Source of the DNA: Pseudomonas sp. TH31
GTDB taxonomy: Bacteria; Pseudomonadota; Gammaproteobacteria; Pseudomonadales; Pseudomonadaceae
Reading direction: 5' to 3'
DNA length: 41,028 bases
NCBI RefSeq assembly: GCF_016650815.1
Contig: NZ_JAEKEZ010000024.1
Span: 1 to 41,028, forward strand
The translations under genes and the position numbers were made by a program. Below the pieces are notes generated by a model. It was not told where the DNA came from, did not search any database, and was given only the letters and a program-made list of their open reading frames with translations. This document shows positions 25,541 through 33,543 of this stretch, one piece after another (position 1 is the first letter of the stretch; each line of letters starts with the position of its first letter).

Positions 25541-27331
25541 ATGAGTTACAACGCCCCTGTGAAAGACATCATGTTTACCCTGACAGAGCTTGCGGGCCTG
25601 GAACGGATAGCAGCTTTACCCGGCTATGAGGACGCGACGGCGGAAACCGCCAAGGCCGTCATCGAGGAATCCGCGAAGCTGTGTGGCGAGGTACTGGCGC
25701 CGCTGAATGCTCAGGGTGACAGGAATCCGAGCACCTGGAAGGACGGTGTCGTCACCGCGACGCCGGGCTTCGCCGATGCGTTCCGCCAGTTCTCGTCGGG
25801 CGGCTGGCAAGGCGTGCAGCACCCGCTTGAGTACGACGGCCAGGGGCTGCCGAAACTGATCGGTACGCCGTGCATCGAAATGCTCAATGCGTCGAATATG
25901 TCGTTTGCGCTGTGCCCGCTCCTGACCGACGGCGCAATCGAAGCGTTGCTGACGGCTGGCAGCGATGCCCAGAAACAGGCCTACGTACCGAGGCTGATTT
26001 CCGGCCAATGGACTGGCACGATGAACCTCACCGAGCCCCAGGCAGGCTCCGATCTCTCTCTGGTCCGCACGCGCGCCGAGCTACAGAGCGACGGCACGTA
26101 CCGGATCTGCGGCACAAAGATCTTCATCACGTGGGGCGACCACGATATGGCAGAGAACATCGTCCATCTCGTGCTGGCGCGCACACCGAACGCACCGGAA
26201 GGTGTGAAGGGCATCTCGCTGTTCATCGTGCCGAAGTTCCTGGTCAATGAAGACGGCTCGCTCGGTGAGCGCAACGACGTCCATTGCGTGTCGATCGAAC
26301 ACAAGCTTGGCATCAAGGCGAGCCCGACCGCAGTGCTGCAGTTCGGCGACCATGGCGGCGCGACCGGCTATTTGATCGGTGAAGAAAATCACGGCCTCGA
26401 ATACATGTTCATCATGATGAACGCGGCGCGTTTCGCAGTGGGCATGCAGGGCGTGGGCGTCTCCGAGGCCGCGTACCAGAAGGCAGTCGACTACGCGAGG
26501 GATCGCGTACAGTGCCGTCCGGTCGATGGCTCGGCGAAGCAGCCAGTCGCGATCATCCAGCACCCGGACGTGCGCCGCATGCTCGCCACGATGCGCAGCC
26601 TGACCGAGGCTTCGCGTGCGCTGGGGTACGTTGCCGCTGGCCATTGCGACATCGCCCAGCACCATCCGGATGCGGCGACCCGTGTCGAACATCAGGCGAT
26701 CTACGAATTCCTCGTACCGATCGTCAAGGGCTGGAGCACGGAGTCCGCGCTCGAAGTCACCAGCCTCGGCGTGCAGGTACACGGCGGCATGGGTTTCATC
26801 GAGGAAACCGGCGCGGCGCAGTACTACCGCGATGCGCGCATCCTGACGATCTACGAAGGCACGACAGCGATCCAGGCAAACGACCTCATTGGTCGCAAGA
26901 CGCTGCGCGATGGGGGCGGCGTGGCGAAGACGCTGTTGTCGAACATTGGCGAAACGCTCGAGGCACTACGTGCCCAGCAGGGCACCACGTTCGCATTGAT
27001 GCACACGCATCTGGCGCAGGGACAACGTTCGCTGCAAGCGGCCGTTGAGTTCGTCGTGGCGAACGCGAAGCACGATCCGAGCGCTGTGTTCATGGGCAGC
27101 GTGCTGTATCTGAAACTCGCCGGCGTGGTGCTGGGCGGCTGGCAGATGGCCCGCGCGATGCTGGTGGCCTCAAGCAAGCTGTCCGAAGATCCGTCGTTTT
27201 ACGGCGCGAAGATTGCGACCGCGCAGTTCTTCGCAGAGTACGTGCTGCCGCAGGCGATGGCGCTGGAGGTATCCATTACGGGCGCGAACGGTTCGGAAGG
27301 CGTGCTGGCCCTTTCAGAAAGCCAGTTCTGA
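25541..27331 (+). CDS. Acyl-CoA dehydrogenase with C-terminal extension (FadE/DmdC-like, 596 aa)
   Basis: A 596-residue FAD acyl-CoA dehydrogenase, longer than the 380-residue classic type. WTGTMNLTEPQAGSDLSLVR and KIFITWGDHDMAENIVHLVL bind FAD and substrate. Glu439 in ILTIYEGTTAIQANDLIGRK is in the position of the catalytic base. The last 130 residues form the Acyl-CoA_dh_C/DUF1974-like or DmdC-type helical tail. Such enzymes handle short or substituted acyl-CoA, for example 3-methylthiopropanoyl-CoA. It introduces the 2,3 double bond and passes electrons to EtfBA encoded just downstream. Intact. Confidence 0.93.
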   Translation: MSYNAPVKDIMFTLTELAGLERIAALPGYEDATAETAKAVIEESAKLCGEVLAPLNAQGDRNPSTWKDGVVTATPGFADAFRQFSSGGWQGVQHPLEYDGQGLPKLIGTPCIEMLNASNMSFALCPLLTDGAIEALLTAGSDAQKQAYVPRLISGQWTGTMNLTEPQAGSDLSLVRTRAELQSDGTYRICGTKIFITWGDHDMAENIVHLVLARTPNAPEGVKGISLFIVPKFLVNEDGSLGERNDVHCVSIEHKLGIKASPTAVLQFGDHGGATGYLIGEENHGLEYMFIMMNAARFAVGMQGVGVSEAAYQKAVDYARDRVQCRPVDGSAKQPVAIIQHPDVRRMLATMRSLTEASRALGYVAAGHCDIAQHHPDAATRVEHQAIYEFLVPIVKGWSTESALEVTSLGVQVHGGMGFIEETGAAQYYRDARILTIYEGTTAIQANDLIGRKTLRDGGGVAKTLLSNIGETLEALRAQQGTTFALMHTHLAQGQRSLQAAVEFVVANAKHDPSAVFMGSVLYLKLAGVVLGGWQMARAMLVASSKLSEDPSFYGAKIATAQFFAEYVLPQAMALEVSITGANGSEGVLALSESQF

Positions 27332-27554
27332 CACATTCGGGTCACGCCGGAAGGCGGTGGCGGGCCGAATTACCCGAACATGTAGACCGCGACGTACCCG
27401 AGTTCAATGCGCATCCGCGCGACGGTGGCCACGAGTGGTATCCGGGTTTTGGACAGGCAGTAACACCGTCGGCACCGAACCGGTGCCGTTACGGCAGTGG
27501 CTGGTCGATGCAGACATTGTCGATCAGCCAGGATCAATTGTTCAGGAGAGTGTT

Positions 27555-28304
27555 GTGAAAATTCTTGTACCAGTGAAACGTGTTGTCGATGCAAACGTAA
27601 AGGTCGGCGTGAAGTCGGACGGCACGGGCGTCGATATTACGAACGCAAAAATGTCGATGAACCCGTTCGACGAAATCTCCGTGGAAGAGGCCGTGCGACT
27701 GAAGGAGGCGGGGGTCGCGACCGAAGTGATCGTGGTGTCGGCCGGCGTGAAACAGGCGCAGGACACGCTGCGCACGGCGCTCGCGATCGGCGCGGACCGT
27801 GCCATCCTGATCGAGTCGAACGAAGAACTGCAGCCGCTGGCCGTGGCCAAGTTGCTTAAGGCGTTGGTCGACAAGGAACAGCCTTCATTGATCATTCTGG
27901 GCAAGCAGGCAATCGACGACGATTCGAACCAGACCGGCCAGATGCTCGCGGCAATGGCAGGCCTGCCGCAGGCGACTTTTGCCTCGAAGGTGACGATCGC
28001 CGACGGCAAGGCGACGGTTGTTCGTGAAGTGGACGGCGGCGCGGAAACGTTGTCGCTGACGCTGCCGGCTGTCATCACGACCGATCTGCGCTTGAACGAA
28101 CCGCGTTACGCGACGCTGCCTAACATCATGAAGGCGAAGAAGAAGCCGCTGGAGACGATCACGCCCGAAGACCTCGGGGTTGACGTCACGCCGCGCCTGA
28201 AGACGCTGAAGGTGGCCGAGCCGGCCAAGCGAAGCGCAGGCGTGAAGGTGCCGGACGTGAAGACACTGGTGGAAATGCTCAAAACCGACGCTAAGGCCCT
28301 CTGA
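27555..28304 (+). CDS. etfB: Electron transfer flavoprotein beta subunit
   Basis: A 249-residue EtfB. The start is GTG at 27555 with AGGAG (27544-27548) 6 nt before it, giving MKILVPVKRVVDANVKVGVK. The much longer open frame from 27213 is not real. AMP-binding region and the family signature VLNEPRYATLPNIMKAKKK-like motif (RLNEPRYATLPNIMKAKKKP) are present. EtfB forms a heterodimer with EtfA and carries electrons from the island acyl-CoA dehydrogenase to ETF-ubiquinone oxidoreductase. Two hundred bases of spacer after the dehydrogenase, with a GGCACCG/CGGTGCC hairpin (about 27470-27486), may allow separate control. Confidence 0.96.
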   Translation: MKILVPVKRVVDANVKVGVKSDGTGVDITNAKMSMNPFDEISVEEAVRLKEAGVATEVIVVSAGVKQAQDTLRTALAIGADRAILIESNEELQPLAVAKLLKALVDKEQPSLIILGKQAIDDDSNQTGQMLAAMAGLPQATFASKVTIADGKATVVREVDGGAETLSLTLPAVITTDLRLNEPRYATLPNIMKAKKKPLETITPEDLGVDVTPRLKTLKVAEPAKRSAGVKVPDVKTLVEMLKTDAKAL

Positions 28305-28318
28305 TAGGAGTAGGGAAC

Positions 28319-29266
28319 ATGACGATTCTGGTAATTGCGGAACACGACAACGCTTCACTCAAGGCAGCGACACTGAATACGATCGCTGCAGCCCAAAAGA
28401 TTGGCAGCAACATTCACATACTGGTCGCCGGGTACAACGCGCAGGGAGCGGCGGATGCGGCTGCGAAGATCGCGGGCGTGTCGAAGGTGCTGTTGGCTGA
28501 CGCGCCGCAGCTTGAAGCGGGTCTCGCTGAAAATGTCGAGGCGACGCTGCTGACGATTGTGCAAGACCCGGCGCAAAACTACACGCACATCCTGGCTCCG
28601 GCGACGCCTGCGGGCAAGAATGTCGCGCCGCGCATTGCTGCGAAACTCGACGTCGCGCAGGTGAGCGACATCACAGCGGTGGTGAGTGCCGATACCTTCG
28701 AGCGCCCGATCTACGCCGGCAATGCGATCGAGACGGTGCAATCCGCTGACCCGATCAAGGTCATCACGGTGCGTACCACCGGTTTTGACCCTGTCGCGGC
28801 AGAAGGCGGCAACGCAGCACTGGAGAAGATCGAAGCAGCGGCCGACAGCGGCCTGTTGCAGTTTGTGAGCCGTGAAGTGACGAAGCTGGACCGTCCTGAG
28901 CTGACGAGCGCGAGCATCATTGTGTCGGGCGGTCGGGGCCTTGGTAGCGGCGAGAACTACACAAAGGTATTGGCACCGCTGGCCGACAAGCTGAACGCGG
29001 CGATGGGCGCGTCGCGCGCAGCAGTCGATGCGGGCTTCGTGCCGAACGATTATCAGGTCGGGCAGACAGGCAAGATCGTCGCGCCGCAGCTGTATATCGC
29101 GGTAGGTATCTCCGGCGCGATCCAGCATCTGGCCGGCATGAAAGACTCGAAAGTGATCGTCGCGATCAACAAGGACCCGGAAGCACCGATCTTTGGCGTC
29201 GCCGATTACGGTCTGGTGGGCGACCTTTTCACCATCGTGCCGGAACTGGTCGCCGAATTGGGCTAA
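28319..29266 (+). CDS. etfA: Electron transfer flavoprotein alpha subunit
   Basis: A 315-residue EtfA with the FAD-binding C-terminal domain: SASIIVSGGRGLGSGENY, YQVGQTGKIVAPQLYIAVGI then SGAIQHLAGMKDSKVIVAIN and KDPEAPIF. TAGGAG lies 7 nt upstream of the ATG, and the gene follows etfB by 14 bp. It is the partner of EtfB. A dedicated ETF pair inside the island suggests that it came as one functional unit. It is the last intact island gene; the IS110 element begins in the next few hundred bases. Confidence 0.96.
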   Translation: MTILVIAEHDNASLKAATLNTIAAAQKIGSNIHILVAGYNAQGAADAAAKIAGVSKVLLADAPQLEAGLAENVEATLLTIVQDPAQNYTHILAPATPAGKNVAPRIAAKLDVAQVSDITAVVSADTFERPIYAGNAIETVQSADPIKVITVRTTGFDPVAAEGGNAALEKIEAAADSGLLQFVSREVTKLDRPELTSASIIVSGGRGLGSGENYTKVLAPLADKLNAAMGASRAAVDAGFVPNDYQVGQTGKIVAPQLYIAVGISGAIQHLAGMKDSKVIVAINKDPEAPIFGVADYGLVGDLFTIVPELVAELG

Positions 29267-29403
29267 GGGCAGTCCTGGGCATATAGAGGCGCAAGTCGTA
29301 GCCCCAGCATTGGCTTTCGTCGACGTTGCCTCTGAAGCCCTTCCCATTTCTACCTATGAGGCGTTCGAGACGTTCGCGACAGCGCTCTATATAGGACGTG
29401 GTC

Positions 29404-29617
29404 ACTCAGTTCACTATGCTCAAGAGCGTCAGCCCAATCTGACCCGTGCTGGGATTGGCCAATAGAGTGCCTTTGCGTTGACCTGTCGATTGGACGCTGA
29501 CGTTCCCTGGCATTGCCGGGCCCAGCGTCTGTGACCTGATAGGAGCCTTGTACTGCATCTTGAGTGTCCTGTCCTGCGTATGGGGTTGGTAACGCGTTCT
29601 CATCGGAGGCATTAGTC
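29404..29617 (+). ncRNA. Structured leader of IS110, candidate bridge RNA
   Basis: The 350-bp non-coding stretch before the transposase contains two stem-loops. CCAATC (29434-29439) pairs with GATTGG (29453-29458). GACGCTG (29493-29499) pairs with CAGCGTC (29523-29529) and encloses an inner stem CCTGGC/GCCGGG (29506-29511/29515-29520), with unpaired ACGTTC on one side and CC on the other. Stem-loops with internal loops in the long non-coding end are what IS110 bridge RNAs look like. The limits given are a guess. Confidence 0.4.
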
Positions 29618-30678
29618 ATGAACAGTCCCATGGGTGAAAACGAAGTCATCTTGGGTGTTGATACACATCTGGATACCCACGTAGGGGTCTTGATCAGCAC
29701 GAATGGAAACCTGCTTGGCAGCTTGGCGGTAACAACCGATACCAGCGGATATCTCAAGCTCGTTACCTGGGCCCACTCCTTCGGTATGTTGAAGCGTGCC
29801 GGCGTGGAAGGCACCGGAACCTATGGCGAGGGTTTAGCCCGTGTCCTGCGTGATCATGGCATCGAGGTGCTGGAGGTTAACCGCCCTGATCGCTCCAAAC
29901 GCCGGCTTCAGGGGAAATCCGATCCCACCGACGCTGAGAGCGCGGCTCGATCCGTTCTTTCGGGAAACGCCACGGCGATCGCCAAGACCCAATCGGGTGT
30001 GGCCGAGGCGATGCGGCTGGTTTCGGTTGCTCGGCGCAGCGAAGTCAGAGCGAAAACCCAAGCGATCAATCAATTGAGAGCCTTGCTCGTCAGTGCACCG
30101 CAAGACATTCGTGAACGGCTCTGGAAAACCAAACCTGCCGACTGCGCCAAGGGATGTGCACGTCTTCGCTCACGGGGCGCGACTGAGTTCCTGAACATCT
30201 TAACGACCTCCCTGTGCCTATTGGGCAAGCGCTGGCTGGCAGTGGCAGAGGAAGTTGAAAAACTCGATGCCATTCTAGAAAACCTGACTCGCCAACATGC
30301 TCGCCGTTTACGCGAACAATTCGGCGTCGGCCCTCAAACGGCGGCCGTGCTGCTTTCGACAGAAGATGATAACCCGAGCGTTTAAAAAGTGAAGCAGCTC
30401 TCGCCGCCCTCTGTGGGATCAGTCCTTTACCGGCATCCTCGGGTAAAACGGTGCGACATCGTTTAAACCGAGGTGGGAATCGGTCTGCGAACAACGCCCT
30501 ATGGACCATTGCGATGGTACGCATGCGAGGTGATCCCAAAACCCAAAGCTATGTCACCCGTCGTAGTGCCGAAGGTTTGTCTTCCAAAGAAAATCTGCGC
30601 TGTTTAAAGCGCTATATCGTCAGGGAGCTATACCCTTTGATCCTGGCAGATTTAGCCGATTCAGCTCGATCTTGTTGA
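29618..30678 (+). pseudogene. IS110-family transposase, one-base frameshift
   Basis: The ATG at 29618 has GGAGG 8 nt upstream. VILGVDTHLDTHVGVLIS, VEGTGTYGEGLARVL and GKSDPTDAESAARSVLSG are the DEDD N-terminal motifs. EQFGVGPQTAAVLLSTEDDN opens the Tnp20 domain. One G is missing near 30374 (DNP|ERLKSEAALAAL), so the frame stops early at 30385. The next frame supplies GISPLPASSGKTVRHRLNRG (with the catalytic Ser region) and runs to 30678. Corrected length is 353 residues, a full IS110 transposase. It directly abuts a fragment of an IS3 transposase at 30691. Confidence 0.88.
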
Positions 30679-30690
30679 CATAGGAGCGTC

Positions 30691-30902
30691 AATGCACCGA
30701 TGGAGCGCGTGTTCCGGAGTTTGAAAACTGAATGGATACCGACCTTAGGCTACAGAACTGCGCAGGAAGCACAGCGCGACATCAGCCATTTTTTGATGCA
30801 TCGGTACAACTGGATTCGGCCTCACCAATTCAACGGTGGGCTGGCGCCAGCTCAGGCCGAAGAAAAACTTAACGTCGTGTCCGGGATTAGTTGACCACTA
30901 CA
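30691..30902 (+). pseudogene. IS3-family transposase (OrfB) C-terminal fragment with right end
   Basis: NAPMERVFRSLKTEWIPTLG then SHFLMHRYNWIRPHQFNGGL and APAQAEEKL is the last third of an IS3-family DDE integrase; the Glu in PMERVF is the third catalytic residue. The first two thirds are missing upstream, where IS110 sequence lies. TTGACCACTACA at 30891-30902 is a plausible right inverted repeat. The IS110 either inserted into this IS3 copy or was joined by deletion. Confidence 0.8.
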
Positions 30903-31059
30903 AACGTCCAAGATCCCTCTGTTTTTTACCACCTACAATTCAGGCCTGCAGATCTTTCAGTCCATGACCTGCACTTCTCGGAACGTTTCGCTCTGCTCCA
31001 AAGCCGCGCTTCGGCGATCACCAAGATCAATCAAGGTATCAAGTATGCGGAGCAATCCT

Positions 31060-31629
31060 TCAGCCTGGTCCTGGCGGATAATGTTTATCAGCAAGCCGCT
31101 GGATCACAGCGGCTATACGAGCCGGCAGAATCGTTCCTGCCCAACTTCCATGAGCTGCATCAAGATTCTGGAGTGCCGCGCTTACTTGGCGAATGAAATC
31201 ATCCAGAGGGTTAGCATCTCCCGCCCGCTCGCAAAGTATGAGGAACTTCCCCATAACGTAGGCTGACCAACCGACCGAAGAAACCACTTTGCTTACGAGC
31301 GACATAATAATTCTGATTTCAGCCCAATCGCCATTGGCAAAGCGATGTGCCCCAGGAGCGTTTTCAACCATAATAAACAGCAATGCCTCGATCAACCGGG
31401 GCATAGCATTGCCATAGACCGTACCGTCTCGATTCTTGCGCCCAACGAAAGCTCTATGATCGGCACATGCATCCAAAAACTGCATGACTCCTGTTGGTAC
31501 AGTAATCGAGTCCAGGACATGATGGGTAACCAAGGCGCTAGCTGTACGACTCAGCATTGAAAGCGTCTCGTCATCCGAAACCAAAAATGGATCATGGCAC
31601 TGCTCGCGTACCCATGAGGCATCCAGCAA
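31060..31629 (-). CDS. Orphan hypothetical ORF, probably a gene remnant
   Basis: An open frame of up to 189 codons on the minus strand: FLVSDDETLSMLSRTASALV, AFVGRKNRDGTVYGNAMPRL, EALLFIMVENAPGAHRFANG, IIMSLVSKVVSSVGWSAYVM and GSWAGTILPARIAAVIQRLA. The amino-acid make-up is protein-like and helical. It looks like the C-terminal part of a larger cytoplasmic protein, but I recognise no domain. A TAG closes the frame just upstream of 31629, with no start signal, so the 5' end is probably lost. It sits between IS3 and a truncated binding protein, in accessory DNA. Confidence 0.45.
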   Translation of the reverse strand: MLDASWVREQCHDPFLVSDDETLSMLSRTASALVTHHVLDSITVPTGVMQFLDACADHRAFVGRKNRDGTVYGNAMPRLIEALLFIMVENAPGAHRFANGDWAEIRIIMSLVSKVVSSVGWSAYVMGKFLILCERAGDANPLDDFIRQVSAALQNLDAAHGSWAGTILPARIAAVIQRLADKHYPPGPG

Positions 31630-31893
31630 TACTGCCTACCGTGCAATGAGAGCGCTGAGTGTTGCTGCCAACAGCAGGCTTCAGGGTTGCTTGAGCGATG
31701 GCCCACGATCTTAGGAGGCATGAGGCGCGTTGCAGTCCAAGCTACTAATTCACCCAGTGCTGCCTGCCAATGACTACGGTATCCAGTTTCGCCACACCAT
31801 TTCTCGATCGGGAAAGATGAGAAGATTTTTCCCGCAAAGTCTCAATCGAAGGCCAGGTAAGGATCTCTTAGGCAATCCTCCTCCAGTAAATCA
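31630..31893. other. Spacer between two gene remnants
   Basis: About 260 bp without a recognisable gene, between the orphan ORF and the end of the truncated binding protein. Confidence 0.4.
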
Positions 31894-32305
31894 TCAGCCC
31901 TCACCTGCTCCCAGGCCTGTGGGACTGTTGGCAGAGGGGATGGCCATGAAGGCGAACTGGTCATAACGCGCTTTGTTCACGGTCACCGACGTCACTACGA
32001 AATCGAACTTGCGCGTATCGAGCCCCGGCAAGATGCCCTGGAAAGGCAGGTCCAGCTGACGCACCTCCACGCCCGCCAGATCGGTGTCGAGCACGTAGTG
32101 CATCAGGTCGGCACCGTAACCGACGATTTTGCCGTTCTCCATCGATTCGAAAGGAGCAAAATGCGCTTCGCGTGGCGACGACAATTTCCTTCTTCTCCTT
32201 GACCTGCTGCAACAGGTCGTCCGCATGCGCCAGGGAGGCGGCGAACAGCGTGACCCGTGACAGGGACAGGGACAGGGACAGTGCATTGAGTGCGTAACGC
32301 TTCAT
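31894..32305 (-). pseudogene. ABC-transporter amino-acid-binding protein, truncated and frameshifted
   Basis: The ATG at 32305 (GGAGG 8 nt upstream) starts a signal peptide MKRYALNALSLSLSLSRVTL ending in LAHA, then DDLLQQVKEKKEIVVAT. One extra base near 32175 shifts the frame, after which HFAPFESMENGKIVGYGADL, DLPFQGILPGLDTRKFDFVV and TSVTVNKARYDQFAF follow. This is the first lobe of a family-3 solute-binding protein (PBP2 fold), which captures amino acids in the periplasm. The frame ends at 31894 after about 136 residues, about half of the normal 260, so the second lobe is gone. Four tandem CTGTCC repeats encode the Leu-Ser run in the signal peptide. Confidence 0.8.
32259..32282. repeat. Hexanucleotide tandem repeat in the binding-protein signal peptide
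   Basis: Three perfect GACAGG units and a fourth GACAGT unit run in tandem. On the minus strand they encode Leu-Ser repeats in the hydrophobic core of the signal peptide. Slippage would change the helix length in steps of two residues without shifting the frame. Confidence 0.7.
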
Positions 32306-32544
32306 CGGGGTTGCCTCCACTTGAATCAGCAAGATTTTATTCAAGCAACTTGAACAAAAATACAACGGCATGAAACATGCTAGCCTTTACAAAGCTGAAA
32401 CTCAGGCAACTTGATAGAAATTCACAGGAAGGATATTGCGCCAAAGGTGCGCAAATTGAGAGCGCAATGATTCACGTCGGTGCAAACACAGGCACAAAGC
32501 TTTTATCTTGCAGGGGGACCCACTGGCTTCAGAGTACTTCGCCC

Positions 32545-33441
32545 TCAGCAGGAAAGGTCCTCCGCCAACCCCATCAGGATATCGCGCACGGCGGCAGCAG
32601 GTTCGGACAACGGCTGATAAGCGGATATGCACAAGGCCAGGGGCACCTGCGCGGCAGGGTGATCCAGGGCATAAAGGTGTGCACCACTGGACAAGGCGAT
32701 GATCCGCGCCGCAGACGCCGGCAGGATGCTGGCGCCAATACCGGCGGCGATCGCACCGGCCAACGGGATCGCTGACTCGATAGCCGCCACCGGCAATATA
32801 TGAATACTCTGCTGCTGTAACACCTCATCGATGTGCTGGCGCAGATAGTTGTCAGGATGGGGCAGAATCAGGTCCAGGTTAGCCATAGCCTCCAACGGCA
32901 AGCGCCGCCCTCCCAGGTCCAGATTGGCCGGTGCGACCAGGTACAACGGCTCCTGGATCAGCACTTGCACGGTCAAGCCCTGCTCCGCGCTCGCGCCGTA
33001 AAGCACAGCCATATCGATGGTCCCGCTGAGCACTTGCGCGTGTAGATTGGCACCCATGCTTTCATTCAGATACAGCAAGATGCCACTGTGTTGCTCGCGC
33101 ACCGCCTTGAGCAGCGGCACCGCCAAAGCGGACGCCGCCGTACCGGGCACCAACCCAACACTGACCTGACCACACAACGCCTGGCTGACATTGCCGACAT
33201 CCTGCCGAGCCTGTTCGACCTGCCGCAAAATGATTTGCGCATGCCGATAAAGTGCCAACCCTGCCTCCGTCGGAATCACGCCGCGCTGGGTACGTATCAG
33301 CAACTTCTGATGGAACTCGGCTTCGAGCGTAATCAGTTGCTGACTCAGCGCCGGTTGCGCAATGTGCAGGATGTCAGCGGCCTGGGTCAGGCTGCCGACA
33401 TCGACAATGCTGACGAAGTATTTCAAACGACGCAGGTTCAA
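32545..33441 (-). CDS. LysR-family regulator with TTG start
   Basis: A 298-residue LysR-type regulator of the Nac/CynR-like class: LRRLKYFVSIVDVGSLTQAA, ILHIAQPALSQQLITLEAEF, then a PBP2 effector domain to LMGLAEDLSC. The first codon of the domain is TTG at 33439-33441, with GAGGTG 5-10 nt upstream. A stop lies two codons further up in frame, so no ATG is possible. It follows the aminotransferase (same strand) by 102 bp and may be co-transcribed with it. It probably controls that gene or the neighbouring hydantoinase-type operon. Confidence 0.9.
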   Translation of the reverse strand: MNLRRLKYFVSIVDVGSLTQAADILHIAQPALSQQLITLEAEFHQKLLIRTQRGVIPTEAGLALYRHAQIILRQVEQARQDVGNVSQALCGQVSVGLVPGTAASALAVPLLKAVREQHSGILLYLNESMGANLHAQVLSGTIDMAVLYGASAEQGLTVQVLIQEPLYLVAPANLDLGGRRLPLEAMANLDLILPHPDNYLRQHIDEVLQQQSIHILPVAAIESAIPLAGAIAAGIGASILPASAARIIALSSGAHLYALDHPAAQVPLALCISAYQPLSEPAAAVRDILMGLAEDLSC

Positions 33442-33543
33442 GGATCACCTCACAACGGGGCAGCGACTGAAAGCCATCATGGTACGGGTACGCTCCATAA
33501 ATTGGCACAGTCGTTCATCCGCCGTGACGTCAAGACATCAGAC

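Noticed and set aside
27213..27554. Long N-terminal extension of the etfB frame
   Set aside because: EtfB starts at the GTG at 27555 with a good AGGAG box and normal length. The extension overlaps the end of the acyl-CoA dehydrogenase gene and has no family match.
15604..30902. Composite transposon carrying the catabolic island
   Set aside because: The flanking elements (IS66, IS21, IS110, IS3) belong to different families, with no matching ends or target duplication visible.
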